64,000 nucleotides of DNA. Source: Actinoalloteichus caeruleus DSM 43889. GTDB lineage: Bacteria; Actinomycetota; Actinomycetes; Mycobacteriales; Pseudonocardiaceae. A program made the translations under genes and the position numbers. Each line of letters opens with the position of its first letter. Position 1 is the stretch's first letter. Shown one piece after another: positions 32,572-43,000 of this stretch. The stretch covers positions 5,146,001 to 5,210,000 of the forward strand of contig NZ_AUBJ02000001.1 of assembly GCF_000429185.2 (NCBI RefSeq). Direction: 5' to 3'. The notes below the pieces were generated by a model, which was given only the letters and a program-made list of their open reading frames with translations, was not told the DNA's origin and made no database searches.

Positions 32572-32645
32572 TGGGGCCGGTGGGACTCGAACCCACACTG
32601 GCACGGACCTAAACCGTGTGCCTCTGCCTATTGGGCTACGGCCCC
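32572..32645 (-). tRNA. tRNA with anticodon UAG (tRNA-Leu by anticodon) but short variable loop
   Basis: A complete 74-nt cloverleaf. The acceptor stem is GGGGCCG/CGGCCCC with discriminator A; the D-arm is GCC/GGC; the anticodon stem CACGG/CCGUG encloses the loop UUUAGGU; the variable loop has five bases (CCAGU); the T-arm is GUGGG/CCCAC with loop UUCGAGU. CCA is not encoded. The anticodon UAG reads CUA (leucine), but bacterial leucine tRNAs normally have a long variable arm, which this lacks. Confidence 0.9.
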
Positions 32646-32917
32646 CGCGCGCCGTTCCGACGCGGACCACAGGGTAACGGAAAGATCACTCTCGTGAGAC
32701 GAGGGGGCGCGATTGTGTCAGCGAGACCACGTTCCCGTCGTCCCCGCCCGCGCGGGGTGCCCGTGACCGGCACCCGCCGCGCGTTCGCTCGCCCGACTGG
32801 CGTCCTCTACGGTGTCGGAAACAGGATCGCTGCTGGCCGCGTCGGGTGGTCGCCCGGCCGGTCCGGTCGTGCCGGTCGTGCACGAGTTCCTGGTCCGCAC
32901 TGCTGTGAGGAGGAAAC
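32646..32917. promoter_or_regulatory. Promoter region of DUF3618 gene with possible ECF-type promoter
   Basis: GGAAAC at 32817-32822 and CGTC at 32840-32843 are 17 bases apart, which resembles extracytoplasmic-function sigma promoters. The remaining sequence between the tRNA and the gene shows nothing else. Confidence 0.3.
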
Positions 32918-33139
32918 GTGGCTCGCGACCCCGACGAGATCGAGCGGGAGATCGAAGACGCTCGTACCGCGTTGGCCGGAACGCTCGACGAGCTGGGTAG
33001 CAAGGCGAACCCGCAGCGGTTCATCGAGTCCGGGAAGGCCAGTGCCCGGGAGAGGCTGGCGGACCCTCGGGTGAAGTACTCGTTGATGGCGATCGGTGCT
33101 CTGATCGCGTTCGCGTTGCTGCGCAGGCTGTTCCGCTGA
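32918..33139 (+). CDS. DUF3618 family small membrane protein
   Basis: This 73-residue protein with the full DUF3618 pattern (DPDEIEREIEDARTALAGTL, then DELGSKANPQRFIESGK) and one C-terminal transmembrane helix ending LLRRLFR. GTG 32918 follows GAGGAGG. Members of this family are widespread in actinobacteria and lack a known function. A second family member lies at 11625. Confidence 0.92.
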   Translation: MARDPDEIEREIEDARTALAGTLDELGSKANPQRFIESGKASARERLADPRVKYSLMAIGALIAFALLRRLFR

Positions 33140-33928
33140 GCGAGGTCGTCGGGGGCGGTGCCGGGTGCCGGCTCCGCCCCCGACCCGTGCCGGGGGTGGC
33201 TTCGGTCCGCACGTCGCGAACGGGTCCACTTCGGCTCGCTCCCGACGTTCCTCCTCCGAACGGCCGCGGTCCTCGCCCCCTCCGGCGGCGGTCCTGCCCA
33301 CTCCGGGATCCGCTCCGGGCCGCACCGACGATGCCCCGAACGCGCGAGGCTCCCGTTCCGGCGGGCAGCGTTCCCCGGCCCGGGCCTGCCAGGACTCGTC
33401 CCGTTCCCTTCCGCCGCCTGCGGCGCGTGGTCGCGTGCCGAGAGGCTGGTCCTCCTCGCCCGCGCGTGCCAGGCGGTGCCGATCGCCCGCTCCGCCGTGG
33501 GGCTCCTGGCGCCCGCCGGTTTCCGCCGCTGGTGCGTGGCGGCTGGAGTGGCTGGCGGCCCCTTGCCCGAGGTCCCCAGTACGCATTCGCCGGTGTGGTG
33601 GGGCGTCGCCGCTTCCTGGCGGTGGACGTCGAGGGGCCGGGGCCGGAACTCCGGGTCAGCCGCGCGTGGCCGGGCGGGCGTCGCCTGACCGGCAGCCGGC
33701 GGTGGGGAGGCGGGGAACCGCCGCGCGGTCATGCGTTCGCCTGGGGCGGTGGCGAATCCCCTGCGCTTTTCGTCTGATCGGCCGCCGCCGGTCACCGTCG
33801 TCCTGTTCTGCCGGAGCGACCACAGTTCTGTCTACTGTGGATGTTTCTGTTCCTCCCTCGAACAAGGGTGGAGGAGCGTTCCGCTGGTCCTCATCGGCCG
33901 GCGCGGCAACGACAGGAAGTGGGAGTTC
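33140..33928. other. Long intergenic region before the first S8 peptidase
   Basis: About 790 bp. All plus-strand frames are open from composition alone, but none has a start signal and a plausible protein. The only structure I can support is the inverted repeat at 33820-33840. Confidence 0.4.
33820..33840. promoter_or_regulatory. Inverted repeat upstream of S8 peptidase 1
   Basis: CCACAGT and ACTGTGG form a perfect 7-bp inverted repeat with a 7-base spacer, about 90 bp upstream of the peptidase ATG in a locally AT-richer stretch. A candidate operator; it is absent before peptidases 2 and 3. Confidence 0.4.
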
Positions 33929-36900
33929 ATGGGAGCACGACGACGAAGAGCGGCGGGGAGCGCCCTGCTGCTCACGGCGGGGCTGGCCCTGGGTGGTGCG
34001 ACCACCGCCACCGCCGGAACCCCGGACCTCGGCGTCCGGGCGGAGGCACCGGGAACCTTCGAGACGTTGACCCTCGTCACCGGGGACCACCTGCACGTCC
34101 GCCAGCTCGGCGGCGGACGGCTGGCGACGACGGTGCGACCAGCGCCGGGCCGCGAGCACGTCCAGTTCCTGCACCGCACCGTGGGCGGCCGGACGACGAT
34201 CGTGCCGTCCGACGCGGAGCGCCTGGTGCGGACCGGAGTGCTGGACCAGCGGTTGTTCGACGTCCACGGCCTGCTGGAACAGGGGTTCGGCGATGCCGGA
34301 CCGCTGCCACTGATCGTCGCCTACCAGCGGGGAAACGACCCGGGGGCGGGGGTGTCGGTGTTCTCGGGGGAGGCGAGCACCGGACGGGTGTTGACCAGCG
34401 TCAACGCGGTGGCGGTTCACCCCGGTGAGGACTCCGCCGACGTGGTGTGGGCCGAGCTCACCAACGACGCCACCGAACCGAGGGCGTTCTCCGGCGGCGT
34501 CGACCGGGTCTGGCTCAACGGTCGGGCGCGGGTGCTGGACGAGGAGAGCAACGCCCAGGTGGGGGCGCCGGAGGTGTGGGAGGCCGGCTACACCGGTGCC
34601 GGAGTGACGGTCGCCGTCCTCGACGGCGGGTACGACCCGGACCATCCCGACCTGGTCGACGCGGTGGTGGAGGCCGTGGACTTCACCGACCCGGCTGGCA
34701 CGGCGGCGGACGGCTTCGGGCACGGCACCCACGTCGCCGCCACCGTGGCTGGGCGGGGTGCCGCCTCGGACGGGGCGCACCGAGGTGTCGCGCCGGACGC
34801 GGACCTCGTCGTCGGCAAGGTCTGCGACGACTCCGGGTACTGCCCGGAGGACGCGATCATCGCGGGCATGGAGTGGGCGGCCGCCGGCGACGCGGTCGCG
34901 GTGAACCTGAGCCTGGGCATCGGGCCCACCGACGGCACCGACCCGATGTCGGTAGCGGTCGACACCCTCACCGAGGACACGGGCACCTTGTTCGTCGCCG
35001 CGGCCGGCAACGATGGCTGGGACATGACCGTCAGCTCGCCGGCGGCGGCGGACGCGGCGCTGGCCGTGGGCAGCGTGACGAAGTCCGACGAGCTCAGCGA
35101 CTTCTCCAGCCGGGGTCCTCGGGTCGGGGACTGGGCGGTGAAGCCGGAGATCGCGGCACCGGGTTCGGGGATCGTGTCCGCGCGGGCGGCGGGTACCGCG
35201 ATGGGGTCGCTGGTGGACGAGCACCACACCTCGGCGGACGGGACGTCGATGGCGTCTCCACACGTGGCCGGGGCGGTCGCGTTGTTGGCCGAGGCGAACC
35301 CCGAGTGGCGGGCCCGGGAGTTTCGCGCCGCGTTGATGGCCGCCGCCGAACCGCTGGCGGGGGTACCGGTGAGCGGTCAGGGCGCGGGCCGGCTGGATGT
35401 GGCCCGTGCGATGCGGCAGTCGGTGGTGGCGGAGCCGTCGTCGCTGTCCCTGGGGAACTTCACGTGGCCGAGGGACGGTGAGGAGCCGGCGGCCGGCACG
35501 GTCACCTACCGCAACACCGGGGAGGAGGACCTCATCCTCGACCTGGCTGTCGACCTGGTGACCGAGGACGGCGAGGCGGTACCCGCCGACCTCGTCGAGC
35601 TGTCGGTGAGCGACCTGCTGGTCCCGGCCGGCGGAGCCGCCGGAGCAACCGTGACGGTCGACGTCGCCCACGGCACCACCGGCTACCTCAGTGGGACGCT
35701 GCGCGCCACCGCCGAGGGCGGCGTGGCGGTCTCGACCCCGGTCGGCCTGCACCTCGAGCCGGAGAGCTACGACCTGGGGGTGGACGTCCTCGACCGGGAC
35801 GGGCGGTCCACGTCGCGGGCCGCGCTGCTGGTGGAGGACGCCGACACCGGGTACTCCTACTACCTGGAGGCGGACGGGAACGGGGACTACGCCGTCCGCC
35901 TGCCCGGCGGCACCTACAACCTCCTCGCCCGGATCGGTGACGACACCTCCGACGAATACACCTACGTCGTCGAGCGGGCGGTCCAGCTGACCTCGGATGC
36001 CCGGGTCACCGTCGACGCCACCCCGGCGGTCCCCATCGAGGTGCGCACGGAACGCCCCTCGGAGCTGCGGTACCACGACAGCGCCCTGCTCAGCGAGGAT
36101 CGGCAGTCCAGCCTGGGCGCCCTCGGGTTCGGCACCAAGCAGAAGTACGCGGTCCCGGCCCGTGGTTCGTTCGCCCTGAACTACAAGCCGACGCTGGTGT
36201 CCTCCTCCGAGGACGAGTACCGATACCACCTGGCCACCCAGTTCGTCGACGAGATCCCGGCCGAGCCCGTGCTGGCGCCTCGGGACGAGGAGCTGGCCGA
36301 GGTGACCTCGCGCTACCAGGCGCAGGGAGTGGCCGCCGCCGGGCTCAGGACGGTGGTGGGGCAGCTGGTGGACGACTGGTCCCTGTTCGGGTTCGGCCTT
36401 CCGGTCGACGTGCCCGGCTCGGGCACCGACTACCACTCGGTCACCGACGACGTCGAGTGGCGCGAATACCTTGGGTTCCAGGACGACCTCGGCGAGAACT
36501 ACGAGGAGACCGGTCGGGTCTCGGTGTATGCGGCGGGAGCGGCGTCGATCAGGTGGAACACCGCTCCGGTGACGATCCTCGGGGAGGGACGGCGCACCGG
36601 TGACGACCTGACGTTCTCGCCCCGGTACTTCGTCACCTCCGACACCGACCAGTACTACGGGTACGGCTCTGCCGACGTGTTCGCCGGTGAGCTGACCCTC
36701 TCCGACGAGCAGGGGGTGCTCGCCTCCAGCGACGAGTACGGCTTCCTGCGCGCTCCGGTCCCGAGCGAGCCCGGGATGTACACGCTGGAGGCCACGGCCA
36801 CGAGGAACGTGGAGTGGTCGATGCTGGGCACCTCGGCGCGGGCCCGGTGGACCTTCCGCAGTGAGAACCCGGGGACCGAGGGACCAACCGGTCTGCCCCT

Positions 36901-37207
36901 GATGGGGGTCCGGTTCACCTCGGTCGCGACCGTCGACGATCCGCTCGGGGTCCTGCCTGGGAACGGGGAGCACGCGTTTGCCGTGACGGTCGAGGACACC
37001 GCCGGTGGGATCGCCGAGCTGGCGGTCGAGTACTCGGTGGACGACGGGGAGACCTGGGAGCCGCTGGAGGTCGTCGACGGCGTGGTCTCGGTGGTGCACC
37101 CGGCGGAGGGCTTCGTGTCACTGCGGGCCAGGGCAGCGGACTCCGAGGGCAATTCCGTGGAGCAGGCGGTAATCCGCTCGTACCAGGTCGGTCCCTCGAC
37201 ACGGTGA
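33929..37207 (+). CDS. Secreted S8 serine peptidase 1 (subtilisin family)
   Basis: This 1092-residue precursor has a signal peptide of about 30 residues (MGARRRRAAGSALLLTAGLA start, ending TTATAG). A propeptide-like region precedes the catalytic domain at about 220-480. The triad is Asp232 (AVLDGG), His265 (GHGTHVA) and Ser440 (DGTSMASPHVAG), with oxyanion Asn361. The C-terminal 600 residues are beta-rich, with immunoglobulin-like repeats expected. GGGAG precedes ATG 33929. Related to the peptidases at 40089 and 44303 but more divergent. Likely an extracellular protease; substrate unknown. Confidence 0.95.
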   Translation: MGARRRRAAGSALLLTAGLALGGATTATAGTPDLGVRAEAPGTFETLTLVTGDHLHVRQLGGGRLATTVRPAPGREHVQFLHRTVGGRTTIVPSDAERLVRTGVLDQRLFDVHGLLEQGFGDAGPLPLIVAYQRGNDPGAGVSVFSGEASTGRVLTSVNAVAVHPGEDSADVVWAELTNDATEPRAFSGGVDRVWLNGRARVLDEESNAQVGAPEVWEAGYTGAGVTVAVLDGGYDPDHPDLVDAVVEAVDFTDPAGTAADGFGHGTHVAATVAGRGAASDGAHRGVAPDADLVVGKVCDDSGYCPEDAIIAGMEWAAAGDAVAVNLSLGIGPTDGTDPMSVAVDTLTEDTGTLFVAAAGNDGWDMTVSSPAAADAALAVGSVTKSDELSDFSSRGPRVGDWAVKPEIAAPGSGIVSARAAGTAMGSLVDEHHTSADGTSMASPHVAGAVALLAEANPEWRAREFRAALMAAAEPLAGVPVSGQGAGRLDVARAMRQSVVAEPSSLSLGNFTWPRDGEEPAAGTVTYRNTGEEDLILDLAVDLVTEDGEAVPADLVELSVSDLLVPAGGAAGATVTVDVAHGTTGYLSGTLRATAEGGVAVSTPVGLHLEPESYDLGVDVLDRDGRSTSRAALLVEDADTGYSYYLEADGNGDYAVRLPGGTYNLLARIGDDTSDEYTYVVERAVQLTSDARVTVDATPAVPIEVRTERPSELRYHDSALLSEDRQSSLGALGFGTKQKYAVPARGSFALNYKPTLVSSSEDEYRYHLATQFVDEIPAEPVLAPRDEELAEVTSRYQAQGVAAAGLRTVVGQLVDDWSLFGFGLPVDVPGSGTDYHSVTDDVEWREYLGFQDDLGENYEETGRVSVYAAGAASIRWNTAPVTILGEGRRTGDDLTFSPRYFVTSDTDQYYGYGSADVFAGELTLSDEQGVLASSDEYGFLRAPVPSEPGMYTLEATATRNVEWSMLGTSARARWTFRSENPGTEGPTGLPLMGVRFTSVATVDDPLGVLPGNGEHAFAVTVEDTAGGIAELAVEYSVDDGETWEPLEVVDGVVSVVHPAEGFVSLRARAADSEGNSVEQAVIRSYQVGPSTR

Positions 37208-37498
37208 GTCGGAGGGGCGGCACGGCTCCTGGCTTCCCGCTCCGCCCCTTCGCACTGGCCGACGACGGCGGACGTCCGCCACTCGCCCCGTCACCGCCCC
37301 GAGGCATGGCATGGCGGGCGCATGCTCGGGCGAGTGGTGACCAACGCGACGAGGGGTGGGTTGGAGAGGCCATGCGTCCCGGACCGGGTGGGTCGGCGGT
37401 CACGGCGGTCTCCGACTGATCCGCTGAGCCCGGTGTCGGCGGGCCTGGGTGCGGGGCGGGGCCGCTCGACCGGCCCCGCCCCGGCTCGGCCGCCGCTA
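37208..37498. other. Intergenic region between convergent genes
   Basis: 290 bp containing the terminator at 37453-37482; otherwise GC-rich and featureless. Confidence 0.4.
37453..37482. terminator. Bidirectional hairpin terminator
   Basis: Perfect 12-bp stem (GGGGCGGGGCCG with CGGCCCCGCCCC) and a six-base loop between peptidase 1 and the convergent low-complexity gene that ends at 37499. Confidence 0.75.
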
Positions 37499-38248
37499 CT
37501 AGCTCGCCCGCTTCCCGCGCCTCGTCGCGGAGTCGGAGCGGGACCGCTTCTTCCGCGTGGCCCCGCCCTCGCCCTCCGTCGGCTTCGTTCCCCCGCCACC
37601 GGTGCTCGTGTCGGCGGCCGGGGCGGAACGGTCGAACCCCGGCCCGGTCGACGATGCGGCCTGGTCGGGCTCGTCCTCCTCCTCGCCCGACTGGTCGGCC
37701 TCCCCGGCGGCCGGCGCCGACGGCGACTGGACGTCGGTCGTGGTCTCCTCCACCGCGCCCGTCGCCGGAGGAGGTACCTCGGTCCCCGCCTCGTCGGTCC
37801 CCGCCTCGTCGGTCGACGCGGTGCGCGCCGCCCCGGCCTCGGCGTCCACCGGCCGATCAGAGGTCTCCGCGGAAACATCAGTCCCACCAGTCACACCGGA
37901 CACAGTGGACTCCCCTTCGCCGACGGGGGCGGCTGGTTGCTGATCTTGATCGGCTACAGTGTCCGAACCGGACTGGGCGGCGGTCTTCCGCTCGGTGTCG
38001 CCGTGGTCCCGAGGTGCCACGTGCCTGGCGTACAGGTAGGCACGGGTGAAGGCAACGGCGTCACCGTCAAGCAGGTGCACTGCGACGGGATGTCCGCCGG
38101 AGAGTTCCTCGATCAGTTCGTCGGCGCGGGCCCGCGCCGCGAGCAGGCCGGACGCGTGGTCGGTCCGGGAACTCTCCTCGCCAACCACGGTGACCGTCCA
38201 GTCCTCCCCGTCCTGCACGTAGTTGACCGTGATGGGTGCAAGTTCCAT
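37499..38248 (-). CDS. Hypothetical protein with disordered acidic tail
   Basis: This 249-residue protein. Residues 1-80 form a small folded domain (MELAPITVNYVQDGEDWTVT, then HPVAVHLLDGDAVAF) of a type I cannot name. The remaining 170 residues are a low-complexity tail rich in Glu, Asp, Thr, Ser, Pro and Gly, ending in a Lys/Arg-rich patch (RKKRSRSDSATRRGKR) that could bind nucleic acid. ATG 38248 follows GGGAGGGGAG. It is divergent from the similarly built gene at 38440. Confidence 0.8.
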   Translation of the reverse strand: MELAPITVNYVQDGEDWTVTVVGEESSRTDHASGLLAARARADELIEELSGGHPVAVHLLDGDAVAFTRAYLYARHVAPRDHGDTERKTAAQSGSDTVADQDQQPAAPVGEGESTVSGVTGGTDVSAETSDRPVDAEAGAARTASTDEAGTDEAGTEVPPPATGAVEETTTDVQSPSAPAAGEADQSGEEEDEPDQAASSTGPGFDRSAPAADTSTGGGGTKPTEGEGGATRKKRSRSDSATRRGKRAS

Positions 38249-38383
38249 GGTGCTACTCCCCTCCCACATGGCCTCATCGTCCGTCCGGATGACGGGACCC
38301 GCATGGTGGGAGCGGAACGGCACGCTGTAAGGCCGTTACTGAGGGTGTCGGCCCCCTCTGACGGGTGAAAGTGGTGTGCGTGG

Positions 38384-38409
38384 AGGGTGTCGGTCCGGTG
38401 CGACACCCT
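38384..38409. promoter_or_regulatory. Inverted repeat AGGGTGTCG in the divergent promoter
   Basis: AGGGTGTCG (38384-38392) and CGACACCCT (38401-38409) are perfect inverted arms with an 8-bp spacer. A third copy of AGGGTGTCG stands at 38342-38350. They lie between the two low-complexity genes and may be an operator or an mRNA hairpin. Confidence 0.5.
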
Positions 38410-38439
38410 GGCAGCGCGCGCCGTGATCAAGGAGAAGCG

Positions 38440-39444
38440 ATGCCGAAAGTGCTGTCCCAGCAGGATCTTCAATACTTGACGGAGGAGCTCGCCGCCGGAC
38501 GCCAGCCCCCGGTCTGGTTCACGTCCCGTGCGGTGGGGGTCGAGGCGGGCAAGTCCGGCAAGGTCGTGGGCCTGGGCGACCCGGCGGACGGCGACTTCAT
38601 CCAGGTCACTCCCACCGGGTCCCAGGACACCCTGACCTTCTCCACCAGCGAGCTCACGCTCGAGAAGCCGGGGCGGAAGCGCAAGGACGGCAAGAACGCC
38701 GCGCCGGCGGCGAAGAAGCCGGCCAACCCCCCAAGCCCCACGTTCTCCGCCGCGCCCGGCGCGGCGTTGCCCAAGTCCCCATCCACGAGCGGAGGTTCCG
38801 TGTCCGAACAGTCATCGACGTCCCAGTCCGGGAGTTCGAAGGCGAAGGCGGGAAGCGCCAAGAAGGCCAAGGCGCCCACGGCCGCGGTACTCACCCTGAC
38901 GTCCACCCAGGACGGCCTCTGGACGGCCGAGGTCACGCTGGGCACCAAGAAGGCGGTCAAGCCGACGACCGTCAGCCCGGCCGCCGTGTCGCAGGCCGTC
39001 GCGCTGCTCCACGAGGACGTCGAGGCCGCGATCGAGCCAGTCCTGGAGGCGGCTCGCGAGCAGCACCGGGCGCGCGTCGAGCAGTTGCAGGCCGAGCTGG
39101 AGGAGGCGAGGCGCCTCCTCGGCGAGCTCACCCCGCAGCCGGCGGCCGCGGAGGAGTCCGAGCCGGCCGATGGGCCGTCGGACGTCGCCCCGGCCCCCGA
39201 GGTCGAGGCCGCGCCGGCCCCGGTCGCCGCGCCGGCCCCGGTCGCCGAGGTGGCCCCGCAGCCACCGGCCGAGGCACCGGAGGTGCCGGCGGGCACGCCC
39301 GCCGAGACCGCCGTGGCCGAATCCGCCCCCGAGGCGGCGGCGTCGGTCGTCGCGGCAGCTCCCACGCCGGAGGCGACGGCGGCCGAGGCGACGGGTGAGA
39401 CCGCCCCGGCGCCCACGCCGCAGCCCGTCGGCGCCAGCAGCTGA
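38440..39444 (+). CDS. Low-complexity protein with N-terminal DUF6319-like domain
   Basis: This 334-residue protein. The N-terminal 80 residues (LSQQDLQYLTEELAAGRQPP, then VWFTSRAVGVEAGKSGKV and GDPADGDFIQVTPTGS) look like the small DUF6319-type domain seen in Pseudonocardiaceae; that name is from memory and tentative. A Lys/Ala/Ser linker, a second small domain (AVLTLTSTQDGLWTAEVTLG), a coiled coil (about residues 200-235) and a 95-residue Ala/Pro/Glu-rich tail follow. AAGGAG precedes ATG 38440. Possible nucleoid-associated or scaffold protein. Confidence 0.75.
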   Translation: MPKVLSQQDLQYLTEELAAGRQPPVWFTSRAVGVEAGKSGKVVGLGDPADGDFIQVTPTGSQDTLTFSTSELTLEKPGRKRKDGKNAAPAAKKPANPPSPTFSAAPGAALPKSPSTSGGSVSEQSSTSQSGSSKAKAGSAKKAKAPTAAVLTLTSTQDGLWTAEVTLGTKKAVKPTTVSPAAVSQAVALLHEDVEAAIEPVLEAAREQHRARVEQLQAELEEARRLLGELTPQPAAAEESEPADGPSDVAPAPEVEAAPAPVAAPAPVAEVAPQPPAEAPEVPAGTPAETAVAESAPEAAASVVAAAPTPEATAAEATGETAPAPTPQPVGASS

Positions 39445-40088
39445 ACCACCGCGCCCACTCCCGGCCGGCTTCGCCCTCGCGGCGGGGCCGGCCGGTCCGC
39501 GTCGCCCAACCGCAGGCCGGGCGGCGTCCGCGTGGCGCTGCGGTCGGGAAGGGACGGCGACATGGGAGGTTCCGGCCCGCTGACCAGGCCCGCCCAACGT
39601 CCGTTTCGGTAGTATCGCGCGTCGCACGAGAAGGGGACGCGGCGCGAATGCGGTGATACGAACGCGGTCGTGTTCCACGTCAGTTCCACCATCGCGCAGA
39701 ATTCCTTTCCCTGATTCCGGGTGTTCCTTCGTCGTCGGTGGTGGTGCCTGCTGCACGGACCTCGCCCGCGATCCCTCCATCGGATCTCGACGCGACGGGG
39801 GACCGCCGCCGCGCCCTGGTGGAGGTGGTGGCGCAGGGCTCCCCGAGGTTCGGCCAGCTCGTTGCGTGGTCGGGCGGTCGGCCGGTCGCCACGTGTTTTG
39901 GTGGACGCCGTTCGGTCGGACCTCGGCAATGTGGTCACTGTTCCGCCGCAGCCGTTCGGAATGACGCCAAGATCGTCTTCCTGGACCGGTCAGTATGTGA
40001 ACGTACTCGCCGTCAGCAAATCCCGGGTGAGGTTCCGCGCGATGCCACGCGGGGTCTCACGAGGGCGACGCCAAGGAAGCGGGAGTTC
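39445..40088. other. Upstream region of S8 peptidase 2 (duplicated)
   Basis: About 640 bp. From 39621 onward it is homologous to the region before peptidase 3. The last 90 bp before the ATG are almost identical in both, including TATGTGAACGTACTCGCCGT, and probably contain the promoter and 5' leader. I see no separate gene. Confidence 0.6.
39461..39495. terminator. Candidate hairpin terminator
   Basis: CCGGCCGGC pairs with GCCGGCCGG across a 17-base loop, 17 bp after the stop of the low-complexity gene. Confidence 0.45.
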
Positions 40089-43000
40089 ATGCGACCACGA
40101 CGACTGACAGCGGCGGGGGGTGCGGTGTTGATGGGCCTGAGCCTGGCCCTGGCCGTGCCCTCCGCCGCCGCCGCCGAACAATCGAACAGGGATGCTCCGC
40201 TCTCGTCGAGCGCCTCCGGACGGGCGGAGGTGTTGACGCTGGTGACCGGTGACCGGTTGCACGTCCACCGCGAGGCCGGGGACGCGTTCGGCGTGCGGGT
40301 GGAACCGGCGGAGGGGCGTGAGCACGTGACCTTCGTCCGCTACGCCGACGGGGATCGTCTGGTGGTGATCCCGTCCGACGCGCTGGGCCTGGTGCGTTCG
40401 GGTCTGTTGGACGAGCGGTTGTTCGATGTGCGTGGGCTGTTGGAGCAGGGTTTCGCCGACGGCGGTCCGCTGCCGTTGATCGTCTCCTACGCCGAGGGCA
40501 GCGATCCGGGGGCGCGGGTGTCGGTGCTCTCCGAGGAGGCGAGCACCGGTCGGGTGTTGGAGAGCCTGAACGCGGTGGCGGTGCACCCGGACGAGGATTC
40601 CGGGGACGGTGTGTGGTCCGAGATCACCCAGGAGGACGCGGAGGCGCGTGTCTTCTCCGGTGGGGTGGAGCGGGTGTGGCTCAACGGCCGTGCCCAGCTC
40701 TTGGATGAGGAGAGCAACGCCCAGGTGGGCGCGCCGGAGGTGTGGGAGTCGGGGTACACCGGTGAGGGTGTGACCATCGCGGTGCTCGACAGTGGCTACG
40801 ACCCGGAGCACCCCGACTTCGCGGATGCCGTGACGGAGGCGGTGGATTTCGTCGACCCCGAGGGTTCGGCGTTGGACGAGGACGGTCACGGCACGCATGT
40901 GGCGGGTACGGTGGCGGGCCGGGGGACCGCCTCGGGCGGGGCGCATCGGGGGGTGGCGCCGGATGCTGACCTGCTGGTGGGCAAGGTGTGCGGCCCCTTC
41001 GATTGCCCGGAGGACGCGATCATCGCGGGCATGGAGTGGGCCGCAGCGAGTGACGCGGTCGCGGTCAACTTGAGCCTGGGCGGGTGGCACTCCGACGGGA
41101 CCGACCCGATGTCGCTGGCGGTGAACGCCCTCACCGAGGGCACCGGCACGCTGTTCGTCATCGCAGCCGGCAACGACGGTCCGGGCGAGCGCGTCAACAC
41201 ACCGGCGACGGCGGACGAGGCCTTGGCGGTGGGCAGCGTCACGAAGTCCGACGAGCTCAGCTACTTCTCCAGCCAGGGCCCTCGGGCAGGGGACCGCGCG
41301 GTGAAGCCGGAGATCGCGGCCCCGGGCTCGGCCATCATCTCCGCGCGCGCGGCGGGCACCTCGATGGGCTCCCCGGTGGACGAGCACCACACCTCGGCTG
41401 ATGGCACGTCGATGGCCTCGCCGCACGTGGCGGGCGCGGTGGCCCTGTTGGCGCAGGCGAACCCCGACTGGACGGCCCCCGACTTCCGGGCCGCGCTGAT
41501 GGCCTCCGCCCAGCCGTTGGAGGGCATCGGGGTCGCCGGGCAGGGTGCCGGTCGGCTGGACGTGGCACGGGCCGTCAACCAGACCGTGGTGACCGAACCC
41601 ACCGCCGTGTCCTTGGGCAACTTCTCCTGGCCGAGGGATGGGCTGGAGCCGGTGGTGGAGACCGTCACCTACCGCAACTCCGGTGACGAGGACGTGACCC
41701 TGGACCTGGCCTTCGACGTGGTCGGCTCGGAGGGCGAGGCGGCCCCGGACGGGCTGGTCGAGCTGTCGGCGAGCGAGGTGACGGTCCCGGCGGGTGGCAC
41801 CGCCGAGGTGGAGATCGTCGTCGACCCCACCGTCAACGAGGTGGCCGGGTACCTGGGTGGTCAGCTGCTCGCCACGGACGGCGAGGTGTCGGTGTCCACG
41901 CCGGCGGGGGTGTTCGTCGAGGAGGAGAGCTACGACCTCGACCTCACGATCCTGGACCGCGAGGGGGAGACGGCGCCGTGGGCGATGGTGTTCGCCGAGA
42001 ACACCGAGACGGGGGACGTCACCTTCCTCGTCACGGACGAGAACGACAACTACGGCACCCGCCTCGCGAAGGGCACCTACGACCTGTTCGCCCTCGTCGA
42101 CACTTCCCCGGCCGGGGAGGACAACGCGGAGATGTTCAGCGAATGGACCTACGTGTCCCAGGCCGGGGTTGACCTCACCTCGGGTAATGCCGAGGTAACG
42201 CTCGACGCGTCCCCGGCCGTTCCGGTCCGCGTCGAAACCGAGCGGCCGGCGGAGCTGACCGCGTGGGACAGCTCGCTGAACAGCGGGCATCGTCATGCCA
42301 ACGTGGGTGCCAGCGCGGATGCCGCGAGCCCGCTGTACGTGGTCCCGGGCGAGGGAAGTTTCGCCCTGGCGTACAAGCCGGTCCTGGAGTCCGCATCGGA
42401 GGAGGACTACACGTACCACCTCGCCTTCGAACTGGTGGACGAGATCCCGGAGGAGGTCCTCTTCGCCCCCTCGGACGAGGAGTTGGCCAAGGTCACCACG
42501 ACCTACCACGGCCAGGGCATCGAGGCTCGGGGGGAACGCACCGTGGCACCGCGGTTCGACTACGACGCCATGTGGGCGTACCAGGTGAGGGAGGTCGGGC
42601 TGCCCTCGGACGAGACCCTCTACTACTCGGTGGGACAGGGCTTCACCTACGAGGAGCTCCTCACGCTCAGCGATCCGGATGCTGAGATCCACGAGCAGTG
42701 GGAGCGGGTGAGCACGTACGAGACGGGTTCCTCAGAGAGCTCCTGGAACCTGGCCCCGGTGACGGTGAACGGATTCGCCGAGCGCATCTACGACCTGGCG
42801 ATGATCGCACCCCAGCTCTTCACGACTTCCGATGCCGACCGTTACGAGGCTTACAGCGGAACGGGCAACGGGGTCAACGGGCAGCTGACCCTCTCCCATG
42901 AGGGTGAGGTCATCGCCTCCACAGAGGATGCCGTCCTGCTCATGCTGCTGCCCAGCGGACCGGCCGAGTTCACGGTGGAGGCGAACGCGACGCGGGACGT

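Noticed and set aside
33158-33777. Three overlapping plus-strand frames upstream of S8 peptidase 1.
   Set aside because: All three frames are open simultaneously from composition; none shows a start signal or a recognisable protein.
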